From the NCBI RefSeq assembly GCF_007859315.1, contig NZ_VOHA01000016.1:102778-166777 (forward strand): a stretch of DNA of 64,000 nucleotides, written 5' to 3'. This DNA comes from Reyranella sp. CPCC 100927 (GTDB lineage Bacteria; Pseudomonadota; Alphaproteobacteria; Reyranellales; Reyranellaceae). Below the pieces are notes generated by a model. That model saw nothing but the letters and a program-made list of their open reading frames with translations. It was not told the DNA's origin and made no database searches. This document shows, piece by piece, positions 54,097 through 63,025 of this stretch. Position 1 is the stretch's first letter. Every line of letters starts with the position of its first letter. Position numbers and translations under genes: made by a program.

Positions 54097-55416
54097 TCAG
54101 GCTCTGGCGGCGGCGGTATAGCGCTGGGCCAGCGGCGAGCGCGGCCGGCTGATGTTGCGTTCACTCGCCAGCGCGGCGAGCAGGTTTCGCGCACCGGCAC
54201 GCCGGGCGGCCTCGATCAACGTCAGATCGAGCAGGTCGCGCTGCGCGTGACTGCCGCCGAAGCGATGCGCGATCGGGCGCAGCGCCTGCAGGCGGTCGAT
54301 CACGTCCTGGTAGCGGCCGCGGCCGAAGGCGACGAGGGCCTCGGCCACCGGAATGCCGACCTCGCGCGCCATGGCGCGGTTGCTGATATCGCCGTCGCCA
54401 TCGGCGCTGCGGCGCAGCGACGCCAGCTGCCGATCGATGCGCGCCTGATCGCCAACGCCCACGAACGCCATCAGCGCATGCACATCGTTGAAGGCGTAGA
54501 CGCCATCGTCGATCATCGCCGTCCAGGCGTCGGCGAGCTCCTGCCAGCGGTCACCGACGTCGTGTCCGCGCAGCATCAGGCGCCACAGCATCGCGGCGCC
54601 ATCGATCAGGTCGATCGCGACGGCCGAGCGTTCGCCGCGGATCGGCCCGTCATAGAGACGCATCACCTCGTCAATCTGGTCGAGCTCGAGATGATAGAGC
54701 GCGAGATGCCACCAGTTGTGGATGTCGAAGAACGAGTCCTGGGCCCAGTGCGCACTGGTCGACGACAGCCAGCGGATGCCCTCCTCCGGCTGGTTGCGCA
54801 TCTCCAGCACATGGGCCACGGCGTGATAGCCCCAGCCGTCGCGCCGATTGAGCGCCACCGCTTCCCGGCCGCGCTCTTCGGCGCGATCGTACTCGCCCAT
54901 TTCCTCCAGACCGAACGCGTGCATACCGACGACCGCGTGGTAGCCGGGATCCGCCGGGGTCCAGGCATGCAGACGCCGCGCAATGCGGTCGCGCAGATTG
55001 CGGGCATCGCCGCGCAGAAAGTCGAAGAGGTGCGCGATCTGCAGCGCCACGATGTCGCGCGGGTGATCGACCAGAAGCGCTTCCCATGACAGCGCCGCAC
55101 GCTCGTAGGCGCCCGACACGACGGCGTCGAGCGCCTGACGATGCTGGGCTTCGCGCGCGTCGACCGGCAACGCCTGCAGGCGATCCAGTGCCTTGCCGGC
55201 CTCGGCGAGAGCAGGCCCTTCGAGGCTCGAGGCATAGAGATAGCCCCGCAGCAGATGCCCCATGGCAAAGTCGGGCCGGGCTTCCAGCACACCCTCGATG
55301 GTACCGACAGGGTTGCCGACATAGCACTGGAATTCATCCAGCGCCGTTTCGAAACCGTCTGCGGCGGCGGCATCGGCGCCGGTCATGGCAAGGCCGCGGG
55401 CGTCCTGGATGGTCAT
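54097..55416 (-). CDS. TTC38-like tetratricopeptide repeat protein
   Basis: ATG 55416 has AAGGGAG upstream and gives 439 residues. The all-helical sequence matches the bacterial TTC38 (tetratricopeptide repeat 38) type: ARPDFAMGHLLRGYLYASS, HAWTPADPGYHAVVGMHAFG, RDGWGYHAVAHVLEMR and WHLALYHLELD. Function in bacteria is unknown; the conserved His/Trp residues in mid-repeat hint at a bound ligand. No signal peptide. The upstream extension to 55485 lies in a REP element. Confidence 0.85.
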   Translation of the reverse strand: MTIQDARGLAMTGADAAAADGFETALDEFQCYVGNPVGTIEGVLEARPDFAMGHLLRGYLYASSLEGPALAEAGKALDRLQALPVDAREAQHRQALDAVVSGAYERAALSWEALLVDHPRDIVALQIAHLFDFLRGDARNLRDRIARRLHAWTPADPGYHAVVGMHAFGLEEMGEYDRAEERGREAVALNRRDGWGYHAVAHVLEMRNQPEEGIRWLSSTSAHWAQDSFFDIHNWWHLALYHLELDQIDEVMRLYDGPIRGERSAVAIDLIDGAAMLWRLMLRGHDVGDRWQELADAWTAMIDDGVYAFNDVHALMAFVGVGDQARIDRQLASLRRSADGDGDISNRAMAREVGIPVAEALVAFGRGRYQDVIDRLQALRPIAHRFGGSHAQRDLLDLTLIEAARRAGARNLLAALASERNISRPRSPLAQRYTAAARA

Positions 55417-55440
55417 GGCAATGCTCCCTTGATGGCGAGG

Positions 55441-55522
55441 GTCATCCCGAGCGGAGCGAGGGATCTTGCGCCATGAACCGTCCACAGACAGCTCAAGATT
55501 CCTCGCTTCGCTCGGAATGACG
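55441..55522. repeat. REP-like element, family A copy 2
   Basis: GTCATCCCGAGCGGAGCGAG at 55441 is mirrored near 55500-55522 with small changes (GCTTCGCTCGGAATGAC). It separates divergent genes. Confidence 0.85.
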
Positions 55523-55654
55523 GCGCGCCCGAGTGTACACCGGTGCCGGCCGCAGCCTATCCACGGGTGCGTTGTCGTTCCGCCACGGCCCTGTCATGGG
55601 CCCGTCACAGGCTCTTTCTACATCGCGCATGTCTCGATCAGGTGGAGGGGGAGA

Positions 55655-57028
55655 ATGAGGCTGCGCCACGTTTCGATGATGGGAGCGCTCGTGCTGGCCA
55701 CGGCGCTGACGGCCGTGTCCGGCCATGCCAAGGACTATCCGGCGGAACTGGCCGGCCACGCGGTCCTGCCCGCCGCAACCTTCGTGCCGCCGCCGGCCGA
55801 CGCGCCGGAGAGCTTCGCGATCTCGGGCCGCTTCGCCGAGCCGGCCAAGGGCCGCAACGAGACGGTCGGCTCGATCAAGGGCACGTCGTTCCTGTCGGAC
55901 AAGGCGGCGCCACGCGAGACCGGCCTGTCGCTGCCCTTCAAGGGTCAACCCGTGCAGGGCTTCTCCGGCATCAAGAAGCTGGCCAACGGCAACTTCATCG
56001 TGCTGACCGACAACGGCTTCGGCAGCAAGGCGAACTCGTCGGACGCGATGCTGATGTTCCACGAACTGAAGATCGACTGGGCCGGCGGCAAGGTCGATCG
56101 TGTCGCCACCAAGTTCCTGCATGATCCCGATCGCAAACTGCCATTCGTGATCGTCAACGAACACACGCCCAAGCGCTATCTCACGGGCGCCGATCTCGAT
56201 ATCGAGTCGATCCAGCCGATCGGCGACAGCCTGTGGTTCGGCGACGAGTTCGGTCCCTACCTGGTGCGCACCGATCTCGACGGCAAGGTGACCGGCTTCT
56301 TCGAGACCAAGGTCGAGGGCAAGGTCGTGCGCTCGCCGGACCATTATGCGCTCACCACGCCGGCCGTACCGGGTCCGATCGCCTTCGACGTGCGCCGCTC
56401 GCGCGGCTTTGAAGGCATGGCTGCATCGGTCGACGGCAAGTTCCTCTACCCGCTGCTGGAAGGCCCGCTGTGGGATGCCGCCGCCAAGGCCTGGGAGACG
56501 AAGGACGGCCGGGAGTACCTGCGTATCCTGGAGTTCGACGTGGCCAAGGGCGAATACTCCGGCCGGTCGTGGAAATACCGGCTGGAGCTGAACGACAACA
56601 ACATCGGCGACTTCAACATGATCGACGCCGATACCGGCCTGATCATCGAGCGCGACAACGGCGAGGGCGATCCGACCACCGCCTGCAACGGCCCGGCCAA
56701 ACCGGACTGCCAGAACGTGCCGGCGAAGTTCAAGCGCATCTACAAGATCGACCTCAAGCAGGCCGATGCCGAGGGCTTCGTGAAGAAGATCGGCTTCATC
56801 GACCTGATGGCCATCGCCGATCCCAAGAAGCTGGCGCGCGCCGGCGGCAAGGACGGCACGTTCACCTTCCCGTTCGTGACCATCGAGGATGTGGCGGTGG
56901 TCGATGCCGACCACATCATCGTCGCCAACGACAACAACCTGCCCTACTCGTCCGGTCGCCAGATCGGCAGGCAGGACGACAACGAGTTCATCCTGCTGCG
57001 CGTGCCGGACTTCCTGCGCGCGAAGTAA
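55655..57028 (+). CDS. Exported esterase-like phytase-family protein
   Basis: From ATG 55655 (GGAGGGGGAGA upstream) the product has 457 residues with a signal peptide (MMGALVLATALTAVSGHA). The mature part is a beta-propeller-type phytase_like domain: GFSGIKKLANGNFIVLTDNG, LWFGDEFGPYLV, RGFEGMAASVDGKFLYPLLEG and NNIGDFNMIDADTGLIIERDNGEG. Members cleave phosphate or ester bonds outside the cytoplasm; the substrate is unknown. It stands alone with a hairpin after the stop. Confidence 0.9.
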   Translation: MRLRHVSMMGALVLATALTAVSGHAKDYPAELAGHAVLPAATFVPPPADAPESFAISGRFAEPAKGRNETVGSIKGTSFLSDKAAPRETGLSLPFKGQPVQGFSGIKKLANGNFIVLTDNGFGSKANSSDAMLMFHELKIDWAGGKVDRVATKFLHDPDRKLPFVIVNEHTPKRYLTGADLDIESIQPIGDSLWFGDEFGPYLVRTDLDGKVTGFFETKVEGKVVRSPDHYALTTPAVPGPIAFDVRRSRGFEGMAASVDGKFLYPLLEGPLWDAAAKAWETKDGREYLRILEFDVAKGEYSGRSWKYRLELNDNNIGDFNMIDADTGLIIERDNGEGDPTTACNGPAKPDCQNVPAKFKRIYKIDLKQADAEGFVKKIGFIDLMAIADPKKLARAGGKDGTFTFPFVTIEDVAVVDADHIIVANDNNLPYSSGRQIGRQDDNEFILLRVPDFLRAK

Positions 57029-57035
57029 TGCGCCG

Positions 57036-57064
57036 GGGAGCGTGGGCACGATGCCTGCGCTCCC
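57036..57064 (+). terminator. Imperfect hairpin after the phytase-like gene
   Basis: GGGAGCG-T-GGGCA pairs with TGCC-T-GCGCTCCC eight bases after the stop; it resembles a degenerate family B repeat. No U-tract. Confidence 0.4.
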
Positions 57065-57314
57065 TGCGCGGCAGAAAGGGCAGATCCGGCCAGAAAGGCG
57101 GGATCTAGTTGATTTTATTCGCTCTTTCGGCGTCGCCACTCTTGGCCAATCGCCGGCAGAATGCGGCCAGTTACGGCCAGAAAGTCACACACGCGAGCGT
57201 CCGGAGATCCGCCCCGACAGCGCCCCGACAGGTAGCGCCAGCGTTGGCGATGTCTATATATTATTCTCTTATGGGAAACAACAAGAATCGCGTTTGGTCC
57301 GGCGAGTCCTCGCC

Positions 57315-57497
57315 TCAGGCGTACTGCGCCATGCCGTGACCCAACGACCAGTTTTCTTTTTTTACCTCGACAAGGCTCACGAATACGTCCTCCGGCCGAA
57401 GTCCAGGGTTCTCGCCCAGCAACGCGGCGATCCGCCGAAACAGCGCTTTCTTCTGTTCGAGTGTACGGGTGTTGTTCGCAGTGATCTGGATAAACAC
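57315..57497 (-). pseudogene. C-terminal fragment of a tautomerase-family gene
   Basis: The 60-residue frame reads FIQITANNTRTLEQKKALF and EDVFVSLVEVKKENWSLGHG, the C-terminal half of tautomerase proteins of the malonate-semialdehyde decarboxylase-like kind (normally about 130 residues). Upstream codons (57498 on) have no tautomerase similarity and lie inside the adjoining LysR coding sequence, so the catalytic Pro1 half is missing. Confidence 0.65.
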
Positions 57498-57517
57498 CAG
57501 ATCGTCATGGACGCCCC

Positions 57518-58358
57518 CTGGACCTGGATGCCGTTCAGACTTTCGTCCGTATTGCCGAGTTGGGGAGCTTCACGCGGGCGGCCGAAGCAACGCAAACGAC
57601 ACAGTCGACGGTCAGCTTGAAGTTGAAGAGGCTCGAAGAGAGGCTCGGTTGTCAGCTGTTGGAGCGAACGCCGCGGTACGTGCAGCTTTCGACAAAAGGT
57701 GCGGCCTCCTCGACCGCGCTCGGGAACTTTTGGCGGCGCATGATCGTGCGTTCGCCGATTTTGTCGGAACCCGGCAGCGACTCACCATCGGTATCAGCGA
57801 TCATGTTGCGGGGCCGGAGCTTCCCACGCTGATCGCGCGGATGAACAAGCACGATCCGCATCTGGTGATCGAAATCCGGATCGGATCTTCGGGCGACTTG
57901 CTTCACAGCTTCGACCGTCGCGAACTCGATACGGTGATTGTGCGGCTGCACAACGACAGAAGAGACGGGAGTATCTGGCCGACGAAAAGTTTGGCTGGTT
58001 TGCAGCGCAAGGCTGGCAGCACCGCGCCGGCGAGCCCTTGCCGGTCGCCACGATGCCCGAGCCCTGTGGCGTGCGCGTCCTGGCGGGACGGCTTCTCGAT
58101 GAAGCCGGCGTGCCATGGGCGGAAGTTTTCGTGGGTGGCGGCGTCGCAGCGGTCTCAGCGGCCGTTATGGCCGGGTTGGGCGTTTCGGCACTCGCCCGGC
58201 GCATGTTGCCGTTCGGCGCGGTCGACGTCGGGCCCCGTTTGGGTCTCCCCGAACTGCCACGCTTGCCGATCATGCTGCACACAAGGATGGCGACCGGCCG
58301 ACCGCGCGATGCCCTTGCCGCGCTGTCTGCTGCCTTCAAGAGCGCCGTGCGAGACTAG
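57518..58358 (+). pseudogene. LysR-family regulator with multiple frameshifts
   Basis: LysR sequence runs through three frames: helix-turn-helix LDLDAVQTFVRIAELGSFTR in one frame from 57518, then LDRARELLAAHDRAFADF in a second frame from about 57705 to 57965, then EYLADEKFGWFAAQGW and the C-terminal end in a third frame to 58358. The ATG at 57507 is out of frame with the helix-turn-helix. At least two, probably three, indels are needed, so it is a dead gene or badly sequenced. Confidence 0.75.
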
Positions 58359-58495
58359 GCCGATGCGGCGGGAATGCGTTGGCGGCGTGGCTGACGTTGG
58401 CCGACAACCGCCAATGCTGAATCAATGGACGCCGTCCTACAAAAGCAAAGCTCGTGCACACGATGATGGCTTCGTTCACAGGGCGGCCGCTCGCT

Positions 58496-58723
58496 TCACA
58501 TACGGTCCTCGCCCAGCCGTCCACGGACGCCGACGAAGACCTGCGGGCGGCTCATCCCGATATCCCGCAGTGTCATATATGGCACCTGGTCGAGCGCCCG
58601 TGCTGCCCGCCGGGCAGTGCGGCGCGCAGCCCATGGCCGCGCGATCCGCCGCAGTGCCGAGCGCAGAAGAATGCGACTGGCGCGCGGCAATGCCGGCGCC
58701 GCGAATGTGGCGGCGATGCTCAT
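58496..58723 (-). CDS. DUF1127-type small protein
   Basis: From ATG 58723 the 75-residue product has an Ala/Arg-rich N-terminal helix and the ending ARALDQVPYMTLRDIGMSRPQV, which matches the small DUF1127 domain (YjiS-like, L-D-D-x-x-L-x-D-I-G-L-x-R). Some DUF1127 proteins in alphaproteobacteria affect phosphate or RNA metabolism. The spacing of the ribosome site is only moderate. Confidence 0.6.
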   Translation of the reverse strand: MSIAATFAAPALPRASRILLRSALRRIARPWAARRTARRAARALDQVPYMTLRDIGMSRPQVFVGVRGRLGEDRM

Positions 58724-58842
58724 GATCCAGTCCCCGTGGTGATCAAGACCGGCGGCCTGCTCCGCACGGCCGGTCGTCAATCTGCTTACCCCTGCTTAAA
58801 CAAAGCAGACGGCCGAATATTCCGGCGATCGGCGACGGGAGC

Positions 58843-59178
58843 TCAGTGCGGTACCGACTTGGAGAAGACGTTCACCACGACGACGCCGGCGATGATCAGC
58901 GCCAGACCGATGATCGCAGGCAGGTCGAGGGCCTGGCGAAACCAGACCCAGCCCACCAGCGCGATCAGCACGATGCCGATGGCGCTCCAGATGGCATAGG
59001 CGATCCCCACCGGGATCGTCCGCAGGGTCAGGGCCAGGAAGTAGAACGCGATCCCGTAGCCGACCACGACAACGATCGATGGGACCAGCCGCGTGAACTC
59101 GGCCGAGGCCTTCAGGGCCGACGTGGCGATCACCTCGCAGACGATGGCTATGCCGAGATAGAGGTAGCCCGATCCCAT
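58843..59178 (-). CDS. Small multidrug resistance (SMR) efflux protein
   Basis: A 111-residue four-helix protein starting at ATG 59178 after AGGAGAACGG. It has the essential Glu of the first helix in VCEVIATSALKAS, the WSAIGIVLIALVGWVWF third-helix motif and a final helix GLALIIAGVVVVNVF, as in EmrE/QacE. Works as a dimeric proton antiporter for cationic compounds. A divergent LysR gene may control it. Confidence 0.92.
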   Translation of the reverse strand: MGSGYLYLGIAIVCEVIATSALKASAEFTRLVPSIVVVVGYGIAFYFLALTLRTIPVGIAYAIWSAIGIVLIALVGWVWFRQALDLPAIIGLALIIAGVVVVNVFSKSVPH

Positions 59179-59209
59179 CGCCGTTCTCCTGATGCGCTTT
59201 CCGGTCGAT

Positions 59210-59219
59210 TGATATATCA
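59210..59219. promoter_or_regulatory. TGATATATCA palindrome between SMR and LysR genes
   Basis: A perfect 10-base palindrome in the 72-base divergent region, followed by a second half-site GATATAC at about 59228. Placement fits a LysR operator or the overlapping promoters. Confidence 0.45.
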
Positions 59220-59250
59220 TTATTCCAGATATACCGACCAGGAGGCGCCC

Positions 59251-60132
59251 ATGGACGCGGCGGACCTGAGGATTTTCGAGGCAGTGGCGCGGCTGGGCGG
59301 CATGAACCGCGCGGCCACCGAGCTCAATACCGTGCAATCCAACGTCACGGCGCGGGTGCGCCTGCTGGAGGACGAGCTGCGCACGCCGCTGTTCCACCGC
59401 CACAGCCGCGGCGTGACGTTGACCCCGGCCGGCCATCGCCTGCTGCCCTATGCCGAGCGGCTGGCGCAGCTGCTGGCCGACGCCCGGCGCGCGGCCACCG
59501 ATGACGGCACGCCGCGCGGGCCCTTGGTGATCGGCTCGCTGGAGACCACGGCGGCGCTGCGGCTGTCGCCCCTGCTGTCGCGCTATGCCGCAGCCTGGCC
59601 CGAGGTCGACCTGGTGCTGCGCACCGGCACGACCAGCGAAATGGTCGAGCAGGTGGCGGCAAGGCGGCTGGAAGGCGCGATGGTGTGCGGTCCCATCGAT
59701 CACCCCGAGCTGCAGGGCGAGGTCATGTTCCGTGAGGAACTGGTACTGGCCACGACACGCGCCGTGCGCTCGCTGGACGAACTGATCGGCAAGGGTGACC
59801 TGAAGATCGTGGTGCTGCGCGCCGGCTGCTCCTATCGCCAGCGGCTGGAAGATGTCCTGGCGCGGCGTGGCGCCGTCGGGGCCCGTCTGCTCGAGTTCGG
59901 TACCATCGAAGCCATCCTGGGCTGCGTCGCCGCCGGGCTGGGCGCCACCCTGCTGCCGCGCGCCCTGATCACGACATCGCGTTACGCCGATCGCATCGCC
60001 GTGCACGCGCTGCCGGTCGCCGAGGCGCATGTCGAGACGCTGTTCATCCGGCGGCGTGACAGCTACGCGTCGAGCGCGCTCAGCGCCTTCCTGGAGCAGG
60101 TCCGGCCGCCAGTGCTGCAGGCGGCTGAATAG
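59251..60132 (+). CDS. LysR-family transcriptional regulator
   Basis: From ATG 59251 (AGGAGG upstream) 293 residues: helix-turn-helix with LRIFEAVARLGGMNRAATEL and NVTARVRLLEDEL, then a LysR substrate-binding domain (RGPLVIGSLETTAALRLSP to the C-terminus) with Cys residues in LRAGCSYRQRLE and LGCVAAGLG. Divergent from the SMR efflux gene, which it probably regulates. The open frame upstream of 59251 is a shadow of the SMR gene. Confidence 0.9.
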   Translation: MDAADLRIFEAVARLGGMNRAATELNTVQSNVTARVRLLEDELRTPLFHRHSRGVTLTPAGHRLLPYAERLAQLLADARRAATDDGTPRGPLVIGSLETTAALRLSPLLSRYAAAWPEVDLVLRTGTTSEMVEQVAARRLEGAMVCGPIDHPELQGEVMFREELVLATTRAVRSLDELIGKGDLKIVVLRAGCSYRQRLEDVLARRGAVGARLLEFGTIEAILGCVAAGLGATLLPRALITTSRYADRIAVHALPVAEAHVETLFIRRRDSYASSALSAFLEQVRPPVLQAAE

Positions 60133-60225
60133 ATATCTTTGATTCCGATAAGAATAATCATTTCAAACCATTTTTCATGATCATTCGCTGCTCCTAGATA
60201 TGACCCGTTGCCGGAGGGCCGGGTC

Positions 60226-61485
60226 ATGTCTGGAGAATCACGTATTTCCCATCGCTTGGCCTTGGCTGGCGCGGTTTCGGCCGGGCTGAGCGCCAGCTTT
60301 GTCGGCATCGGGCTGTCGCGGTTTGCCTACACGCCCCTGGTGCCGGCCCTGATCGATGCCGGCTGGTTCACACCAGCGGCGGCCGCCTATCTCGGGGCCG
60401 CCAACCTGGCAGGCTATCTGGCCGGCGCCCTGGCGGCCCGGCATCTGGCGGCGCGAGTCTCGGCGCCGACCGTGCTGCGCGCCATGCTGGTCCTGGCGAC
60501 ACTATCGTTCTTCGCCTGCGCCACGCCGCTGTCGTTCCCGTGGTTCTTCGCCTGGCGCTTCGCGTCGGGCCTGGCCGGCGGCGCCTTGATGGTGCTGGCC
60601 GCGTCCGCCGTCCTGCCGCACGTCCCGCCGCAGCGCCGTGGCGTTGCCAGCGGCATCATCTTCGCCGGCGTCGGACTGGGTATCGCGGCTTCGGGCACGC
60701 TGGTGCCGCTGCTGCTGCGCTGGGGCGTCATCGAAACCTGGTGCGTGCTCGGCACGGTGGCGCTGGCCTTCACCGTCATCGCCTGGCGCGGTTGGCCGAA
60801 CGCACCCGCGGCGACCAGCGCCCCGCCGATACGGCGTCGCGGACGGCGCACCCCCGCCGCCCTGAAGGCGCTCTATGTCGAGTACGCGCTGAACGCCGTC
60901 GGCCTGGTGCCGCACATGGTCTTCCTCGTCGATTTCGTAGCCCGCGGGCTGGGCCAGGGTGTCGACGCCGGCGCGCAGTACTGGGTGCTGTTCGGGCTCG
61001 GCGCGACGGCGGGCCCGGTGCTGGCCGGTGTCCTCGCCGACCGCATCGGCTTCGGGCTGGCGCTGCGGATGGCGTTCTGCGCCCAGGCCGCCGCCGTGGG
61101 CCTGACCGTGCTGCCCGGCGGCAGCATCGGCTTGATCGCCTCGAGCCTGGTCATGGGTGCCTTCGTGCCGGGAATCGTTCCCCTGGTGCTGGGCCGCATT
61201 CAGGAATTGGCCGCCGATGCCGAAACCCGGGAGGCGGCGTGGAGCACGGCGACGACGGCGTTCGCGCTGGGTCAGGCGGCGGCCGCCTATGCGTTCTCGT
61301 TCCTGTTCGAGATGAGCGGCAACCATGTCGTGCTGTTCGAACTCGGCGCCGGCGCGTTGGTATTGGCGGTGATCATCGACGTCATCGCGGTCCGGCGTGG
61401 GCCGCAATCGCACGCCGGCGCGATCTGTGACCGTGATAAGGGCCATCACCTCAAACTGTTTCCGCGGCAGCCGGAAGTCCCGTAG
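60226..61485 (+). CDS. YbfB/YjiJ-family MFS transporter
   Basis: A 419-residue protein from ATG 60226 (GGAGGG upstream) with about twelve hydrophobic segments and the family features ASFVGIGLSRFAYTPLVPAL, ANLAGYLAGALAARHLAAR and a long EYALNAVGLVPHMVFLVDF helix. Members of YbfB are MFS proteins of unclear substrate. Transcribed in the same direction as the LysR gene, after a 93-base gap. Confidence 0.88.
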   Translation: MSGESRISHRLALAGAVSAGLSASFVGIGLSRFAYTPLVPALIDAGWFTPAAAAYLGAANLAGYLAGALAARHLAARVSAPTVLRAMLVLATLSFFACATPLSFPWFFAWRFASGLAGGALMVLAASAVLPHVPPQRRGVASGIIFAGVGLGIAASGTLVPLLLRWGVIETWCVLGTVALAFTVIAWRGWPNAPAATSAPPIRRRGRRTPAALKALYVEYALNAVGLVPHMVFLVDFVARGLGQGVDAGAQYWVLFGLGATAGPVLAGVLADRIGFGLALRMAFCAQAAAVGLTVLPGGSIGLIASSLVMGAFVPGIVPLVLGRIQELAADAETREAAWSTATTAFALGQAAAAYAFSFLFEMSGNHVVLFELGAGALVLAVIIDVIAVRRGPQSHAGAICDRDKGHHLKLFPRQPEVP

Positions 61486-61513
61486 CGTCCGTGCGCATCT
61501 GATGGAGTTTGCC

Positions 61514-62491
61514 ATGCCCATCGCGACGCGCCTGACGCAGCGGCTCGGTGTCGAGCACCCGATCCTGCTGGCACCGATGGATCTGGTGGCGGACGGCCGC
61601 CTGGCCGCGGCGGTCAGCCGGGCCGGCGGGTTTGGGTTGATCGGTGGCGGATACGGCGACGAGGCCTGGCTGGCGCGGGAAATGGATGCGGCCGGCGTCG
61701 CGCGCGTCGGCGTCGGCTTCATCACCTGGAGCCTCGCCCGCCAGCCGCGCCTGCTCGACCTGGTGCTGGAGCGCCGGCCGCCCGCCATCATGCTCTCCTT
61801 CGGAGAGGTCGGGTCGCACGCGCGCAAGATCAAACAGGCCGGCGCATTGCTGATCTGTCAGGTCCAGACTCTCGCGCAGGCGCGGGACGCAACGCAGAAT
61901 GGCGCCGATATCCTGGTGGCGCAGGGTGCCGAGGCCGGCGGCCACGGCGTCTCCCGCGGCACGATGGCGCTCGTGCCGGCTGTCGTCGATGTCGCGAAGG
62001 ATATCCCGGTTGTCGCCGCCGGCGGCATCGGCGATGGGCGCGGACTGGCGGCGGCCCTGATGCTGGGCGCCGACGGCGTGCTGGTCGGCACGCGCTTCTA
62101 CGCCACGCAAGAAGCGGCGGGCCATGCCGACGCCAAGAACCGCATCGTATCGGCCAGCGGCGATGACACCATCCGCGGCATCCTGTTCGATCTCGCGCGC
62201 CGCAATGTCTGGCCTGCGCCTTACACCGGCCGCGTCCTGCGAAACGCCTTCTCCGAGCGCTGGCGCGGTCGCGAAACCGAGTTGCTGCAGCACCAGCAGG
62301 CGGAAGCCGATCGCTATGCCCAGGCGCGGACCTCGGGTGACTTCGACGTCGCTGCCGTGATTGCCGGCGAAGCGGTGGATATGATCGGCGACATCCCGCC
62401 CGCCCAGGCTGTTGTCGAGCGCCTGGTGAGCCAGGCGGCATCCTTGCTGGCCGGGGCATCCAACCGCTATCGCTTGTTGGACCAATCCTGA
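61514..62491 (+). CDS. Nitronate monooxygenase-like FMN oxidoreductase
   Basis: TIM-barrel FMN enzyme of 325 residues: PILLAPMDLVADGRLAAAVSRAGG, the flavin/active-site motif DILVAQGAEAGGHG, and AAGGIGDGRGLAAALMLGADGVLVGTRF. ATG 61514 has GGAG seven bases before it and is preferred over ATG 61502. The family oxidises alkyl nitronates; several members act on other substrates. It is followed after 3 bases by an NTF2-like gene. Confidence 0.88.
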   Translation: MPIATRLTQRLGVEHPILLAPMDLVADGRLAAAVSRAGGFGLIGGGYGDEAWLAREMDAAGVARVGVGFITWSLARQPRLLDLVLERRPPAIMLSFGEVGSHARKIKQAGALLICQVQTLAQARDATQNGADILVAQGAEAGGHGVSRGTMALVPAVVDVAKDIPVVAAGGIGDGRGLAAALMLGADGVLVGTRFYATQEAAGHADAKNRIVSASGDDTIRGILFDLARRNVWPAPYTGRVLRNAFSERWRGRETELLQHQQAEADRYAQARTSGDFDVAAVIAGEAVDMIGDIPPAQAVVERLVSQAASLLAGASNRYRLLDQS

Positions 62492-62494
62492 ACG

Positions 62495-62881
62495 ATGGAG
62501 AGACCCGTGTCGCGCGACCTGCGAGAATTGACTGAAGCCGTCCAGCGCTACCTCGACCTCATGTACGACTGCGATGTCGCGCGGTTCGAGCGTGTCTTCT
62601 GCACGACGGCGCAACTGCACGGCTTCCGCGACGGCCAGATGACGTGCTGGCCGGCCGCGCAGTACAAGGAGATCCTCGCCGCGCGGCAGTCGCCCCAGTC
62701 GCTTGATGCGCCGCGCGAGGAGCAGATCCTGCTGCTGGACCTCGCATCGTCAGGCCAAGCGCTTGCCAAGGTGCGCGTGCGGATCAACCAAAGCGTGTTT
62801 GTCGACTATCTCACCTACCACAAGATCGACGGTGCCTGGCTGATCACCGCGAAGGGCTACCACCTCGAGCGCACGGTCTGA
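62495..62881 (+). CDS. Lumazine-binding/NTF2-like small protein
   Basis: The 128-residue protein has the SnoaL/NTF2-like pattern of the Lumazine_bd_2 group: AVQRYLDLMYDCDVARFERVF at the start, ALAKVRVRINQSVFVDYLTYH, and the ending WLITAKGYHLE. The fold binds small hydrophobic molecules. It starts three bases after the oxidoreductase stop, so the two are an operon. Substrate not predictable. Confidence 0.85.
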   Translation: MERPVSRDLRELTEAVQRYLDLMYDCDVARFERVFCTTAQLHGFRDGQMTCWPAAQYKEILAARQSPQSLDAPREEQILLLDLASSGQALAKVRVRINQSVFVDYLTYHKIDGAWLITAKGYHLERTV

Positions 62882-62910
62882 CGCGATCAACGCACGCGGC
62901 TACAAACCCC

Positions 62911-63002
62911 GCTGTCATCCCGAGCGCAGCGAGGGATCTTTCGATGCAGGCGCACCCGTGCGTCACTTTCAGAAGATCCCTCGCTGCGCTCGGGATGACA
63001 GC
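62911..63002. repeat. REP-like element, family A copy 3
   Basis: GCTGTCATCCCGAGCGCAGC at 62911 is mirrored to 63002, with arms of about 30 bases and a spacer of about 32. It lies between convergent genes. Confidence 0.85.
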
Positions 63003-63025
63003 GGGATCACCTCGAACGAAGCGTC

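Noticed and set aside
57029..57314. Possible tRNA or attachment-site remnant with repeated GGCCAGAAAG words
   Set aside because: The words do not form a cloverleaf or flanking direct repeats around a mobile element; recorded only as an unassigned gap.
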